A stretch of DNA of 64,000 nucleotides, from NCBI RefSeq assembly GCF_003726095.1, contig NZ_CP026031.1, forward strand, positions 186,001-250,000, given 5' to 3'. The DNA comes from Niallia circulans (GTDB taxonomy: Bacteria; Bacillota; Bacilli; Bacillales; Cytobacillaceae). Each line of letters opens with the position of its first letter. Within the stretch, counting starts at the first letter, position 1. Under the pieces are notes generated by a model. It was not told where the DNA came from. It saw only the letters and a list, made by a program, of their open reading frames with translations, and did not search any database. Both the position numbers and the translations under genes were made by a program. This document shows positions 26,619 through 36,649 of this stretch, piece by piece.

Positions 26619-27872
26619 ATGTCTGTTAAAGAAAATTTTGAGCTGGCAAAAAAACAATATGAGCAATGGGGAGTAAATGTAGAAGAAGCATTAGAAAAGC
26701 TAAAGAATATCCCGATTTCAATCCATTGTTGGCAAGGGGATGACATTGCTGGATTTGAAGTAAATCAAAGAGAATTATCTGGTGGTATTGATGTAACAGG
26801 GAATTATCCTGGGAAAGCAACGAATCCGGAGGAATTAAGAAGCGATTTAGAGAAGGCGCTCTCACTTATTCCTGGAAGACATCGCGTGAATCTCCATGCT
26901 ATTTATGCAGAAACCAATGGGCTAGCCGTAGAAAGAGATGAGCTAGAGCCAAAGCATTTTGAAAATTGGGTGCAATGGGCAAAAGAAAATGGCTTAGGGC
27001 TGGATTTTAATCCGACTTTATTTTCCCATGAAAAAGCAGCTGATGGATTAACGTTAGCTCATCCAGATCAAGAAATTCGTGATTTTTGGATTCAACATTG
27101 TATTGCTAGTCGAAAAATTGCTGAATATTTCGGGAAAGAGCTCGGAACGCCTGCATTAACGAATATATGGATACCGGATGGCTACAAAGACATTCCAAGC
27201 GACCGTTTAACTCCAAGAAAAAGACTAAAGGATTCCTTGGATAAAATTTATGCTGTAGAAACAGATGAACGCTATAATTTAGATGCAGTAGAAAGCAAGG
27301 TTTTTGGAATTGGTTCAGAATCTTATGTAGTCGGTTCCCATGAATTTTACTTAGGCTATGCCTTGAAAAATAATAAATTATGCCTCATGGATACAGGTCA
27401 TTATCATCCGACCGAGACTGTTTCGAATAAAATTTCTTCCATGCTTTTATTTAGTGATAAATTGGCATTACATGTATCTCGACCAGTAAGATGGGATAGT
27501 GATCATGTTGTTATTTTAGATGATGAACTAAAAGAAATTGCTGTAGAAATCGTACGTAATGATGCATTAGATAAAGTAATTATAGGTCTTGATTTCTTTG
27601 ATGCAAGCATTAACCGCGTAGCAGCATGGACAATTGGTACAAGAAATATGATTAAAGCACTTTTAAATGCATTATTGCTTCCAAATGATAAATTAAAACA
27701 ATTACAAGAGGAAGGAAATTTTACAGAGAGATTGGCATTAATGGAAGAATTTAAAACATATCCATTTGGGGCAATCTGGGATTACTATTGTGAACAAATG
27801 GATGTACCGGTGCGTGAATCTTGGCTGAATGAAGTGAAAGTGTATGAGGAAGAAGTTCTATCCAAAAGATAA
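26619..27872 (+). CDS. rhaA: L-rhamnose isomerase
   Basis: It converts L-rhamnose to L-rhamnulose, the entry reaction of the pathway, using manganese in a TIM barrel. The 417 residues match the family. Diagnostic stretches are [17 protein letters not shown] near 29-45, [23 protein letters not shown] near 126-139, [11 protein letters not shown] near 182-192 and [16 protein letters not shown] [13 protein letters not shown] near 257-269. The start follows AAAAGGAGGACACAAAC. Rhamnose mutarotase rhaM, often in the same cluster, is not seen here. The 3' side carries a terminator split by a mobile element. Confidence 0.97.
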   Translation: MSVKENFELAKKQYEQWGVNVEEALEKLKNIPISIHCWQGDDIAGFEVNQRELSGGIDVTGNYPGKATNPEELRSDLEKALSLIPGRHRVNLHAIYAETNGLAVERDELEPKHFENWVQWAKENGLGLDFNPTLFSHEKAADGLTLAHPDQEIRDFWIQHCIASRKIAEYFGKELGTPALTNIWIPDGYKDIPSDRLTPRKRLKDSLDKIYAVETDERYNLDAVESKVFGIGSESYVVGSHEFYLGYALKNNKLCLMDTGHYHPTETVSNKISSMLLFSDKLALHVSRPVRWDSDHVVILDDELKEIAVEIVRNDALDKVIIGLDFFDASINRVAAWTIGTRNMIKALLNALLLPNDKLKQLQEEGNFTERLALMEEFKTYPFGAIWDYYCEQMDVPVRESWLNEVKVYEEEVLSKR

Positions 27873-27880
27873 AATAAAAA

Positions 27881-27908
27881 GAAACCACTCTCAACCGTGA
27901 GTGGTTTC
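27881..27908 (+). terminator. Proximal copy of the rhaA terminator hairpin, U-tract lost
   Basis: A 10-bp stem (GAAACCACTC with GAGTGGTTTC) directly after rhaA. It runs straight into the element (AGACTG) with no U-tract. It is repeated exactly at 28160-28187. Confidence 0.8.
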
Positions 27909-28159
27909 AGACTGTCGACAAACTCCTAATTCAGTAATTAGGAGTTTGTCTTAGTTTATACATATACATTCTTTTAAATAAGAGTTGATTTCCGTTGCAG
28001 GGGTTCGCTTTCCGTGGGGCTCGCGCTGAGCCGCTTCGCCCTAAAGGCCTGCAGGGTCTCAGACTGTCTCGCAGATCCCACAGGAGTCTCACCCCTTCCA
28101 CTCCAATCAATGCATAATAATTCCATTTGCATTTCCTAAATTCCTTTTGTCAACAAGCT
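27909..28159. mobile_element. 251-bp MITE-like element inserted in the rhaA terminator (copy B)
   Basis: The second copy of the element at 17955-18205, same length and same orientation on the plus strand, about 96 percent identical by eye. The host here is a different terminator with an unrelated sequence, and again the full 28-bp hairpin is duplicated exactly on both sides. That shows the element moves and duplicates its target, rather than carrying the hairpin itself. It contains the same 15-bp hairpin near its left end and the same GC-rich core (about 27994-28099). Confidence 0.87.
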
Positions 28160-28192
28160 GAAACCACTCTCAACCGTGAGTGGTTTCTTTTT
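28160..28192 (+). terminator. Distal copy of the rhaA terminator hairpin, with U-tract
   Basis: An exact repeat of 27881-27908 followed by TTTTT. It is the working half of the original terminator, now 250 bp further from rhaA. Confidence 0.8.
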
Positions 28193-28299
28193 ATTGGTTA
28201 AAAGGTGGAATTGCATGTTGGATACTTGTTTTTTCTTTTCACTGCAAATGTTTCCATGTATAATGATACATACAGTTTTTTCCTTTGGAGGTGTGGTTT

Positions 28300-29301
28300 T
28301 TGAAGCGGTTACTGTATGTATATATGTTTGTTTTTATATTATTTGGTATTTATTTTTATTATTCTCATTTGTATAATGCTTTAGACGATAATAACGGTGT
28401 AAAAAGAGAGCGCTTACAAGTTGTCGTTAATGACGAGTTTGTGATGGTCACCTTTCTGGCAGGGATGGATTACTGGAAGTCGGCATTAAAGGGATTTGAG
28501 GATGCGGCTAATGAATGGAATGTTTCGGTTGCTTATAGAGGTGGAACGCAATATGACCTGCATGAGCAAATTACTATATTAGAGCAAGTGATTGCCAAGA
28601 AGCCTGCTGGGATTGCTCTTTCTGCCATAAATCCGAATAATCTAAATGCCACCATTGATAAAGCTGTGGAGATGGGAATCCCAGTTGTTTTGTTCGATTC
28701 TGATGCACCGTTAAGTAAAGCATCAGCCTTTTTAGGTACTAACAATTATGAAGCGGGTGTAAAGGCAGCAGATAAACTGTCATCCCTTATAAATAAAAAG
28801 GGAAAAGTAGCCGTCATTACGTTACCAGATCAGTTAAACCATCAAGAAAGAACAAAAGGGTTTGTGGAAACCATTAAATCAAACTATCCGAATATTGAAG
28901 TGGTGCAAGTCCAAAATGGAGAAGGCGATCAACTGAAATCGGAAAAAATAGCAAAAGAGATAATGAAAAACTATCCAGATATTAAAGGGATATTTGTAAC
29001 AGAAGCAAATGGGGGAGTCGGAGTAGCAGATGCAGCAAAAGAAAACAAGAAGATGGATGTAAAGATTATTAGCTTTGATGTAGACAGAAAGACATTAGAT
29101 AACATAGAAAACGGAACTATATCTGCAACCATTGCTCAGGGAACATGGAATATGGGCTATTGGTCCATGCAGTTTCTTTTTAAACTGCATCAAAAGGACA
29201 TCATTAGCGATCCTCATGGCCTGCCTTCTTATGTCGATACGGGAATTACCATTGTTACAAAGGATAATGTGAAAGAATACTATGCCGAATATACAAAGTA
29301 A
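28300..29301 (+). CDS. Membrane-anchored sugar-binding protein (sensor component)
   Basis: A 333-residue periplasmic-binding-protein fold (type I, ribose/xylose-binding family) tethered by one N-terminal membrane segment (about 4-26). There is no lipobox, so it is likely an uncleaved anchor. The domain runs from about 45 to 330 with motifs such as FLAGMDYWKSALKGFEDAA, LFDSDAP and VTEANGGVGVADA. A TTG start at 28300 follows GGAGGTGTGG and is preferred over the TTG at 28285. It lies 19 bp before a sensor kinase gene, as AraP does in Geobacillus AraPST and XylFII in clostridia, so it probably presents a sugar to that kinase rather than feeding a transporter. Confidence 0.85.
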   Translation: MKRLLYVYMFVFILFGIYFYYSHLYNALDDNNGVKRERLQVVVNDEFVMVTFLAGMDYWKSALKGFEDAANEWNVSVAYRGGTQYDLHEQITILEQVIAKKPAGIALSAINPNNLNATIDKAVEMGIPVVLFDSDAPLSKASAFLGTNNYEAGVKAADKLSSLINKKGKVAVITLPDQLNHQERTKGFVETIKSNYPNIEVVQVQNGEGDQLKSEKIAKEIMKNYPDIKGIFVTEANGGVGVADAAKENKKMDVKIISFDVDRKTLDNIENGTISATIAQGTWNMGYWSMQFLFKLHQKDIISDPHGLPSYVDTGITIVTKDNVKEYYAEYTK

Positions 29302-29320
29302 GGAAGAAAGGTTTAGATAA

Positions 29321-31123
29321 ATGTTTGCGAAATTAAGGAAAGTTAATGATTTTTCACTAAGAGATAAATTGATTGCTTTGTTTTTACTAATTAGTATTAT
29401 CCCAGCCATTGGACTAGGTTTATTAGTCGGTGTAACAGTGGAAAAAATTTTAGGAGAACAAGCAACAAAAAATACCTTGCAATTAATCAATCAAGTAAAC
29501 ACGACATTAGAATCTTCCATAACAAATGTACAAAATGTAAGTTATCTCATTTCGATGGATGCACAAATTAAGACTTTTTTTTCCTCAAATCGAAAGGAAG
29601 GCAACGAGACGGATCAAAGTTATTCTATTCGCCAAACAATGCAAGGGTTTACATCCTTGTACCCAGAAATTGCAGGAATCCTACTAATAAATAAGCAAGG
29701 AAAATATATTAGTAATGAACTTTATGCAGAGGATAAGGTTGATTTAACAAAGGAGGAGTGGTACAAGGAAGCAGTCCGTAATAAAGGGATCTTTAAAATT
29801 ATTGGGAAGCCTGAAAAGCGTCATATTATCAGCCAAATTAATTACAAGGATGAAGATGTCGTGACTGTTGTTAGGGCAATCGTCGATAGAGATACACAAG
29901 AAATAACCGGTGTCTTATTAATCGATTTAAAATTAAGAGTCATTGGAGAAGCGATGAATAATGTCCATATTGGATTATCGGGATTTTTAACTGTAATAGA
30001 TGAAAATGGCAAAGAGATTTATTCTACTTCTAATAGTGAAGCAATCGAGATTCCAGAAACGATTTTATTGGAAGGAGATTGGGGGGCTTATAAAAAGGTA
30101 GTAGATGGGGAGAAGATGGAGTTTATTTATCAAAGAACCCCTTTTTCCAATTGGACAACAGTTGGGATATTTCATTCAGATGAATCAGTAGCAGAGGTAA
30201 AAGAAATTCAATTGTATTTGTTCTTTTTTGTATTTTTTTTATGTTTTGCCGGTATAACGGTGTCTTATTATTTTTCTCATTCTATTTCCAATCCGATCAT
30301 TGAATTAATGACGATGATGAGAAAAATTGAAGATGGCCAGATGGAAATCCGCTATAAGGGGAAACGAAAAGATGAGATTGGCAGACTAGGAAAAACATTT
30401 AATCATATGATTACAAAGATTAATAGTTTAATAACATTAACAGAAGTGCAAGAAAAACAAAAGAGAGAAGCAGAATTAAGAAGTCTTCAAGCACATATAA
30501 AGCCACATTTTCTATACAATACATTAGATACGATTAATTGGATGGCAAGAAAGCATGGAGCAAAAGATGTTGCAGAGGTAGTTGCATCATTATCTTCCTT
30601 TTTCAGAATTGGTTTAAGTAAGGGCAATGATATGATTCCCTTAAAAGACGAAATGAAGCATATTCAAAGTTATCTTATGATTCAAAAGGCAAGATATCAG
30701 GAGAAATTAAGTTATGAAATTATATATGATTCTAATTTGACAGAAGTAACAATCCTTAAGTTGGTCCTTCAGCCTATAGTGGAGAATGCAATTTATCACG
30801 GAATAAAAGAAAGGAGAGGACCTGGAAACATAATAATCTCTGCAATTCAGGAAAATGCGTGCTTACTTTTAAAAGTTACGGATGATGGAAAAGGCATGGA
30901 AGAGGAGGAGTTACATGCACTAAGAGAAAAACTAAATACACTTGTGATCTTAAAAAAGGAAAGGAAGGAACAGATAAATTTTGGCTATGGCATGATGAAT
31001 GTACAAGCAAGAATTAAACTTACATATGGAGACGCGTATGGTCTCACAATTGATAGTGAGCCTGATAAAGGAACAACAGTAACGATAAAACTTCCCATGA
31101 ATCTAGAGGAAAAGAAGGAGTGA
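29321..31123 (+). CDS. YesM/LytS-type sensor histidine kinase
   Basis: A 600-residue membrane kinase. Segment 1 is at about residues 17-37, an extracellular Cache-like domain at about 40-295, segment 2 at about 298-320, and a HAMP domain at about 320-372. A His_kinase domain follows with LQAHIKPHFLYNTLDTINW (likely phosphoacceptor H396). The ATPase domain has the N box VENAIYHGIKE, DDGKGM and GYGMMNVQARI. It starts with ATG after GGAAGAAAGG. Gene order with the binding protein before it and the regulator six bases after it indicates a three-component sugar sensor that signals to the next gene product. Confidence 0.93.
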   Translation: MFAKLRKVNDFSLRDKLIALFLLISIIPAIGLGLLVGVTVEKILGEQATKNTLQLINQVNTTLESSITNVQNVSYLISMDAQIKTFFSSNRKEGNETDQSYSIRQTMQGFTSLYPEIAGILLINKQGKYISNELYAEDKVDLTKEEWYKEAVRNKGIFKIIGKPEKRHIISQINYKDEDVVTVVRAIVDRDTQEITGVLLIDLKLRVIGEAMNNVHIGLSGFLTVIDENGKEIYSTSNSEAIEIPETILLEGDWGAYKKVVDGEKMEFIYQRTPFSNWTTVGIFHSDESVAEVKEIQLYLFFFVFFLCFAGITVSYYFSHSISNPIIELMTMMRKIEDGQMEIRYKGKRKDEIGRLGKTFNHMITKINSLITLTEVQEKQKREAELRSLQAHIKPHFLYNTLDTINWMARKHGAKDVAEVVASLSSFFRIGLSKGNDMIPLKDEMKHIQSYLMIQKARYQEKLSYEIIYDSNLTEVTILKLVLQPIVENAIYHGIKERRGPGNIIISAIQENACLLLKVTDDGKGMEEEELHALREKLNTLVILKKERKEQINFGYGMMNVQARIKLTYGDAYGLTIDSEPDKGTTVTIKLPMNLEEKKE

Positions 31124-31129
31124 GAATGA

Positions 31130-32356
31130 ATGGATAAACAAATATGGAATGTGTTAATTGCCGATGATGAACCCATTATTCGGGAAGGGATACGGAATGT
31201 CATCGATTGGTCTGCACTTCAGATGAATGTTATAGCAGAAGCGGAGGATGGGGAAGAGGCGATAGAGCTTTCGCTGATGCATTCTGTCGACATCCTCCTT
31301 ATAGATATAAATATGCCAATTGCAAATGGATTAATGGTGATTAAACAGGTAAAAGCCAAGCTGCCAGACTGCCAAATTATTATTATAACGGGGTATGATG
31401 AATTTAAGTATGCCCAAGAAGCCGTTCGATTAAATGTATTCGATTATTTATTAAAACCTATCGATCCAGATCATCTAATGGGATTGTTAAATAAGATAAA
31501 AATGGAGTTAGTAGAAGTAAATAAAAAAAGGGCTTTATTGGACAGAACGTCCGAGCAATTCACTAAAAATCTGCCGACCTTACAACATAATTTCTTCCGT
31601 GAATGGATAGGGGGCAAATTAACGAACGAGGAAATAAAGGAACAATTAGCTTTTTACTATTTAAATACGAGTATACCTAAACAACTAGTAGTTATTTCTT
31701 GTTTGGAATTTCTCGAGAACAAGTCTATCTTAAGTGAAAAGGAAAAAGGAGAGATTCAAGAATCGTTAAAATATCATATTCTCTTATTCTTAAAACACAA
31801 GGAAATAGGTTATTTTCATGATGAATCAGGTTTGATCGCTCTAATTATCTGGCAAACTATCACTAATGAGGTAGCTTTACAGTTGGAGGAATATATCAGA
31901 AAAGAACTAAAAATGTCTATTGCCATCTATATAAATAACAATGAAGTGGATTACAAACAACTCTTTTCCTTATATAAAAACTGTAAAGAAATGATCCAAA
32001 AGGAAATGAATATTTCACCTATTGTGAGAAGGGCAAAGAGTATTATTGACCATCAATATGCAGATTCTTCCCTTTCACTCGAGAAGGTTGCGATCACTTT
32101 ACAGGTATCTCCTGTTTATTTAAGTAGATTAATGAAGCAAGAATTAAAAGTAAGTTTCGTCCAGCTCCTTACAACGAAACGAATGAAACAGGCAATATAC
32201 TTACTTCAATCAACGGATTATCCAATTATCACGATATCTCAGCTAGTAGGGTATGAAACGCAGCATTATTTTAGTACAGCGTTTAAAAAGATTATGGGCG
32301 TTTCCCCTAATAAATATCGTAGAAATATTATGGAGGAAACAAATAATATAAAGTGA
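31130..32356 (+). CDS. YesN-type response regulator (REC plus AraC domain)
   Basis: A 408-residue regulator. The receiver domain spans about 6-125 with acidic pocket ADDE near 11-14, phosphoacceptor D59 in LIDINMP and FDYLLKPI carrying the conserved lysine. A central region of about 180 residues has no clear motif, and the AraC DNA-binding domain lies at about 305-402 (VSPVYLSRLMKQELKVSF; YFSTAFKKIMGVSPNKYR). It follows the kinase gene after six bases. The ABC transporter genes next to it are the obvious target, as AraT acts on araEGH and YesN on xylFGH in related bacteria. Confidence 0.93.
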   Translation: MDKQIWNVLIADDEPIIREGIRNVIDWSALQMNVIAEAEDGEEAIELSLMHSVDILLIDINMPIANGLMVIKQVKAKLPDCQIIIITGYDEFKYAQEAVRLNVFDYLLKPIDPDHLMGLLNKIKMELVEVNKKRALLDRTSEQFTKNLPTLQHNFFREWIGGKLTNEEIKEQLAFYYLNTSIPKQLVVISCLEFLENKSILSEKEKGEIQESLKYHILLFLKHKEIGYFHDESGLIALIIWQTITNEVALQLEEYIRKELKMSIAIYINNNEVDYKQLFSLYKNCKEMIQKEMNISPIVRRAKSIIDHQYADSSLSLEKVAITLQVSPVYLSRLMKQELKVSFVQLLTTKRMKQAIYLLQSTDYPIITISQLVGYETQHYFSTAFKKIMGVSPNKYRRNIMEETNNIK

Positions 32357-32396
32357 AGGAAGTAGGGGCCATGAAAGATGGGCTTCTTTTTTTTTG
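32357..32396 (+). terminator. Terminator of the sensor operon
   Basis: GAAG...CCAT pairs with ATGG...CTTC with an internal bulge, followed by nine Ts. It ends the binding protein-kinase-regulator operon ahead of the transporter promoter. Confidence 0.75.
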
Positions 32397-32518
32397 CGTA
32401 ATAAGCCTAAACGCTGACCAGGAAAATAGGTGGAAGATCAACTGTCCGTATAGCCAATTGAATTAACTAAGATGGGTAAAGGGATAGATAAGACACCACA
32501 AATCTTTTTTTAGTGAAA

Positions 32519-32532
32519 TGAAAGCGTTTTAA
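32519..32532. promoter_or_regulatory. Candidate cre (CcpA) site upstream of the sugar ABC transporter
   Basis: TGAAAGCGTTTTAA matches the cre consensus except A at position 13. It lies about 120 bp before the binding-protein gene, where it could repress the transporter during growth on glucose. Confidence 0.55.
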
Positions 32533-32652
32533 TTTAAGTTAAAAAAGTATAAAAATAGTAAATTATTTGAAAAGACCATCCTTGAGGCAGATGCTATAGT
32601 AAGTTTAGTCAAAATAAATGCTTAAGAAAAATGTAGAAAGGGGGAAGTTTGT

Positions 32653-33735
32653 TTGTGTAAAAAAGTGTATACATTTATTGCTGTCATTGTACTAACATTT
32701 ATTACTACTGCATGTGGAGTTGAAAAAACATCTGGAGAGTCAAAAGGGTTTATTGGTATTTCCATGCCTACCAAATCATCAGAAAGATGGGTAAATGATG
32801 GAGAAAATATGAAAAAACTGTTTGAAGAACTTGGCTTTAAAACGGATTTACAATATGCAGAGGATGTGATTGAAAATCAAACAGCACAAATTGAAAATAT
32901 GATCACAAAAGGCGTAGATATTCTTGTCATTGCCCCCATCGATGACCGATCTGGTTTAACAGGAGTTTTAGAGAGAGCCCATAAGGATGGCATAAAAATT
33001 ATTTCTTATGACCGTTTAATACAGCACAGTGAATATGTAGATTATTATGCAACATTCGATAATTTTAAAGTAGGAGAGCTGCAAGGACAATATATTGAGG
33101 AGAAGTTAGGATTGAAAGAATCTGAAGGACCATTTAATATAGAGATTTTTGCAGGATCACCAGATGATAACAATGCATACTTTTTCTTCGATGGAGCAAT
33201 GTCAGTCCTTCAGCCATATATAGATTCTGGCAAACTAGTCGTAAGAAGTAAGCAAACAAAATTTAGTCAAGGAGCGACACTCCGCTGGGATGGGGCACTA
33301 GCTCAAGCTAGAATGGATAATTTATTAAGCGCACATTATTCCTCTGAACGGATAGATGCCGTCTTGTCTCCCTATGATGGTATTAGTATTGGGGTTATCT
33401 CGTCTTTAAGGGGTGTTGGCTATGGAAGCAAAGATAAACCGATGCCGATTATAACAGGGCAAGATGCAGAGCTTGCTTCTATTAAAGCAATTATAAATGG
33501 AAGACAAACGCAAACCATTTTCAAAGATACACGAGAATTAGCTAAGAAAGCTGTGGAAATGGCAAGGGCATTACTCAATGGAGAGGAAGCAGAAGTAAAT
33601 GATACGGAAACATATAACAACGGAAAAAAAGTAGTTCCTGCTTATCTTTTGAAACCGGTTTCTGTGGATATAGAAAATTATGAAGCTGAATTAGTTGATA
33701 CGAATTATTATACGAAAGAGCAGCTGGGACAGTAA
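32653..33735 (+). CDS. chvE: Monosaccharide ABC transporter, substrate-binding lipoprotein (ChvE/AraE type)
   Basis: A 360-residue extracellular binding protein. The signal peptide [20 protein letters not shown] ends in a lipobox TTAC with lipidation near C21. The body is a type I sugar-binding fold ([40 protein letters not shown]) closest to ChvE/multiple-monosaccharide and Geobacillus AraE-type proteins. It starts with TTG at 32653 after GAAAGGGGGAAGTTTG. It is followed by the ATPase and permease genes. L-arabinose, xylose or galactose are family substrates; rhamnose is possible from context. Confidence 0.9.
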   Translation: MCKKVYTFIAVIVLTFITTACGVEKTSGESKGFIGISMPTKSSERWVNDGENMKKLFEELGFKTDLQYAEDVIENQTAQIENMITKGVDILVIAPIDDRSGLTGVLERAHKDGIKIISYDRLIQHSEYVDYYATFDNFKVGELQGQYIEEKLGLKESEGPFNIEIFAGSPDDNNAYFFFDGAMSVLQPYIDSGKLVVRSKQTKFSQGATLRWDGALAQARMDNLLSAHYSSERIDAVLSPYDGISIGVISSLRGVGYGSKDKPMPIITGQDAELASIKAIINGRQTQTIFKDTRELAKKAVEMARALLNGEEAEVNDTETYNNGKKVVPAYLLKPVSVDIENYEAELVDTNYYTKEQLGQ

Positions 33736-33765
33736 TAGTAAGAAAAAATAGAGGTGGTGAAGGAC

Positions 33766-35301
33766 ATGGCAAATATAATTCTTGAAATGCAAAATATTAC
33801 AAAGGAGTTCCCAGGCGTTAAAGCTTTAGATGATGTTAATTTAAAGGTTAAGCAAGGAGAAATACACGCTCTTTGTGGGGAAAATGGTGCTGGTAAATCA
33901 ACTTTAATGAAGGTATTGAGCGGAGTTTACCCACATGGTACTTATTCTGGAGATATTTTCTTTCATAATGAAGTTTGCATATTTAAAGACATCAAACAAA
34001 GCGAAGAGCTAGGAATCGTAATCATCCATCAAGAACTTGCATTAGTATCGGAATTGACGATAGCAGAAAATCTCTTTTTAGGAAATGAAATCGTTAACAA
34101 GGGCGTTGTTGATTGGAATAAAACAATTTTGCGTACACGGGAATTGCTTAAAAAAGTCGGATTAAGTGAATCACCAAATACAAAGGTAAGTGATATTGGA
34201 GTAGGTAAACAACAATTAGTAGAAATCGCAAAAGCTTTATCAAAGGATGTTAAGCTGCTTATTTTAGATGAACCAACAGCTTCTTTAAATGAGAATGACA
34301 GCGAAAACTTACTAAATTTATTATTAGACCTTAAAAAACAAGGAATGTCTGCCATCATTATATCGCATAAACTGAATGAAATTGAAAAGGTTGCCGATTC
34401 TATTACCATTTTAAGAGATGGAAAAACGATTGAGACATTGGATGTAAAGAATGATCAGGTGGATGAAAACAGAATTATCAAAGGTATGGTAGGGAGAGAT
34501 CTTACCAATCGATATCCTGAGCGAATTCCTCATATTGGAGAGGTTGTTTTTGAGGTAAAAGATTGGAATGTATACCATCCAAAGCATATGGATAGGAAAG
34601 TGATCGATAATGTCTCCTTAACAATCAGAAGGGGAGAGATTGTCGGGGTTGCGGGGTTAATGGGAGCTGGACGTACAGAATTAGCAATGAGCCTATTTGG
34701 AAGAGCATATGGAAAGAATATTAATGGAAAAATAATAAAAAATGGGAAAGAAGTGCAATTCAAAGATGTAACTGCAGCTATCAATAATGGGCTAGCCTAT
34801 GTTTCGGAAGATAGAAAAGGCAATGGTTTAATCTTAATGGAAGACATTAAACAGAATATTACGCTTGCAACGCTTGACCGTATTTCTAAACATTCTGTGT
34901 TAGATAAGAATCAAGAGATAAAGGTTGCAGAAGAATATCGGCAGAAATTCAGAATAAAAACGCCAAGCATCTTTCAAAAAGCTGGAAATCTGAGTGGCGG
35001 TAATCAACAGAAAATCGTATTAAGTAAATGGGTTTTTTCAGAGCCGGATATCTTAATTTTAGATGAACCTACTAGAGGAATAGACGTTGGTTCTAAGTAT
35101 GAAATTTATACAATCATTAATGATCTTGTCAATGAGGGAAAAAGTATTCTAATGATTTCGTCTGAATTACCAGAGTTATTAGGGATGTGTGACCGTATTT
35201 ATGTAATGAATGAGGGGCGCATAACAGGAGAAGTTCTTAAAGAAGAAGCAAATCAAGAGAAATTAATGAAATATATGACCAAAAGTAAAGTAAGGGGGTA
35301 A
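33766..35301 (+). CDS. mmsA: Monosaccharide ABC transporter, double ATP-binding subunit
   Basis: A 511-residue protein with two ABC domains in tandem, as in AraG, XylG and MmsA. In the first, Walker A is GENGAGKST near 38-46, the signature is in [11 protein letters not shown] (variant) and Walker B is [10 protein letters not shown] near 163-172. In the second the Walker A is degenerate (GLMGAGRTE), while [14 protein letters not shown] and [16 protein letters not shown] are intact. That asymmetry is normal for sugar importers. The ATG at 33766 follows GAGGTGGTGAAGGAC; an in-frame GTG at 33754 lies within that ribosome site and is rejected. It drives import by the adjacent permease. Confidence 0.94.
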   Translation: MANIILEMQNITKEFPGVKALDDVNLKVKQGEIHALCGENGAGKSTLMKVLSGVYPHGTYSGDIFFHNEVCIFKDIKQSEELGIVIIHQELALVSELTIAENLFLGNEIVNKGVVDWNKTILRTRELLKKVGLSESPNTKVSDIGVGKQQLVEIAKALSKDVKLLILDEPTASLNENDSENLLNLLLDLKKQGMSAIIISHKLNEIEKVADSITILRDGKTIETLDVKNDQVDENRIIKGMVGRDLTNRYPERIPHIGEVVFEVKDWNVYHPKHMDRKVIDNVSLTIRRGEIVGVAGLMGAGRTELAMSLFGRAYGKNINGKIIKNGKEVQFKDVTAAINNGLAYVSEDRKGNGLILMEDIKQNITLATLDRISKHSVLDKNQEIKVAEEYRQKFRIKTPSIFQKAGNLSGGNQQKIVLSKWVFSEPDILILDEPTRGIDVGSKYEIYTIINDLVNEGKSILMISSELPELLGMCDRIYVMNEGRITGEVLKEEANQEKLMKYMTKSKVRG

Positions 35302-35308
35302 GCGAACA

Positions 35309-36502
35309 ATGCAGCCACAAATAAAACCAAATCCAGTAGGTTCACAAAAAAGCAAATCACTTTTTCATGTTAATTTCCGTCAGTATAGTATGATTATCGC
35401 TTTAGTATTCATCATGGTATTGTTTCAAATTATTACGGATGGATTATTACTAAAACCCTTAAATATTACAAACTTAATCTTACAAAATAGCTATATATTA
35501 GTTTTAGCAGTTGGAATGTTACTTGTTATCGTCACGGGACACATTGATTTATCGGTAGGATCAATTGCCGCATTTGTTGGAGCCATCTCTGCCATTATGA
35601 TGGTAAATTATGAAATGTCACCATTTTTAGCAATCGTCATTTCTTTAGTATTAGGTGCTGTTATCGGAGCATGGCAAGGTTTTTGGATTGCATATGTCCG
35701 AATTCCAGCATTTATAGTCACACTAGCAGGAATGCTCCTATTTAGAGGGTTGACGATGATTGTATTAGAAGGGAAATCGATTGCACCTTTTCCTGAATCC
35801 TTTCAGAAAATCAGCTCTGGATTTATTCCTGATATAAGTGGAGGATCGCTGCATCTATTAACGATTTTAATTGGTGCTGTTTTATCTATCATTATCATTT
35901 TCCTTCAATTAAAAAACAGAAGGAATCAATTAAAACATCAATTTGATGTCCAACCATTTGGCCTATTTGTATCGAAGTTAGTAGGAATGATTTTAATTTT
36001 GAATATCTTTACCTTTGTTCTCGCAACCTATGAGGGCATCCCCAATATTTTAATTGTATTAGGTATTCTGATTGTTATTTATACATTTGTAACAAACAAA
36101 ACAAAAGCAGGAAGACATATCTATGCAATCGGAGGAAATGAGAAGGCAGCTTTGCTTTCTGGGATTAAAACGAAAAAGATGACATTTATGGTATTTGTTA
36201 ATATGGGAGTACTTTCTGCATTGTCTGGTCTCTTATTCGCTGCACGTTTGAATGCGGCTACTCCAAAAGCTGGTAATCTTTTTGAACTGGATGCCATTGC
36301 AGCTTGTTTCATCGGTGGAGCTTCTGCATATGGGGGTATTGGAACCATACCTGGAGCAATTATTGGTGGTTTGGTAATGGGAATCATGAATAATGGAATG
36401 TCACTAATGGGACTTGGCATTGACTGGCAGCAAGGAATTAAAGGGCTGGTACTTTTAGCAGCTGTAGCATTTGATATTTATAATAAAAACAAAGCACAAT
36501 AG
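35309..36502 (+). CDS. mmsB: Monosaccharide ABC transporter, permease subunit
   Basis: A 397-residue integral membrane protein with about ten hydrophobic segments and the sugar-permease motifs LVIVTGHIDLSVGSIAAF near 74-91, RIPAFIVTLAGMLLFRGLT near 131-149 and YAIGGNEKAALLSGIKTKK near 271-289. The long form with a cytoplasmic insertion matches XylH/GguB/MmsB. It starts seven bases after the ATPase gene and ends the operon, before a terminator. It forms the channel for the monosaccharide delivered by the lipoprotein encoded at 32653. Confidence 0.94.
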   Translation: MQPQIKPNPVGSQKSKSLFHVNFRQYSMIIALVFIMVLFQIITDGLLLKPLNITNLILQNSYILVLAVGMLLVIVTGHIDLSVGSIAAFVGAISAIMMVNYEMSPFLAIVISLVLGAVIGAWQGFWIAYVRIPAFIVTLAGMLLFRGLTMIVLEGKSIAPFPESFQKISSGFIPDISGGSLHLLTILIGAVLSIIIIFLQLKNRRNQLKHQFDVQPFGLFVSKLVGMILILNIFTFVLATYEGIPNILIVLGILIVIYTFVTNKTKAGRHIYAIGGNEKAALLSGIKTKKMTFMVFVNMGVLSALSGLLFAARLNAATPKAGNLFELDAIAACFIGGASAYGGIGTIPGAIIGGLVMGIMNNGMSLMGLGIDWQQGIKGLVLLAAVAFDIYNKNKAQ

Positions 36503-36512
36503 TTTGATAGGA

Positions 36513-36551
36513 AGGGATGGAGTAAGGATTATCTTATTTCATCCTTTTTTT
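36513..36551 (+). terminator. Terminator of the sugar ABC transporter operon
   Basis: GGATGGAGTAAG pairs with CTTATTTCATCC with G-U wobbles, followed by seven Ts. Confidence 0.85.
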
Positions 36552-36649
36552 GATGGGAGGGCTTCTTATTAAAACGAAAAATATGCTATAGTAATAAACA
36601 TATATCAACTTAATCCCAAGAAAACAAAAATGGAGGGAGAACTTCGAAA

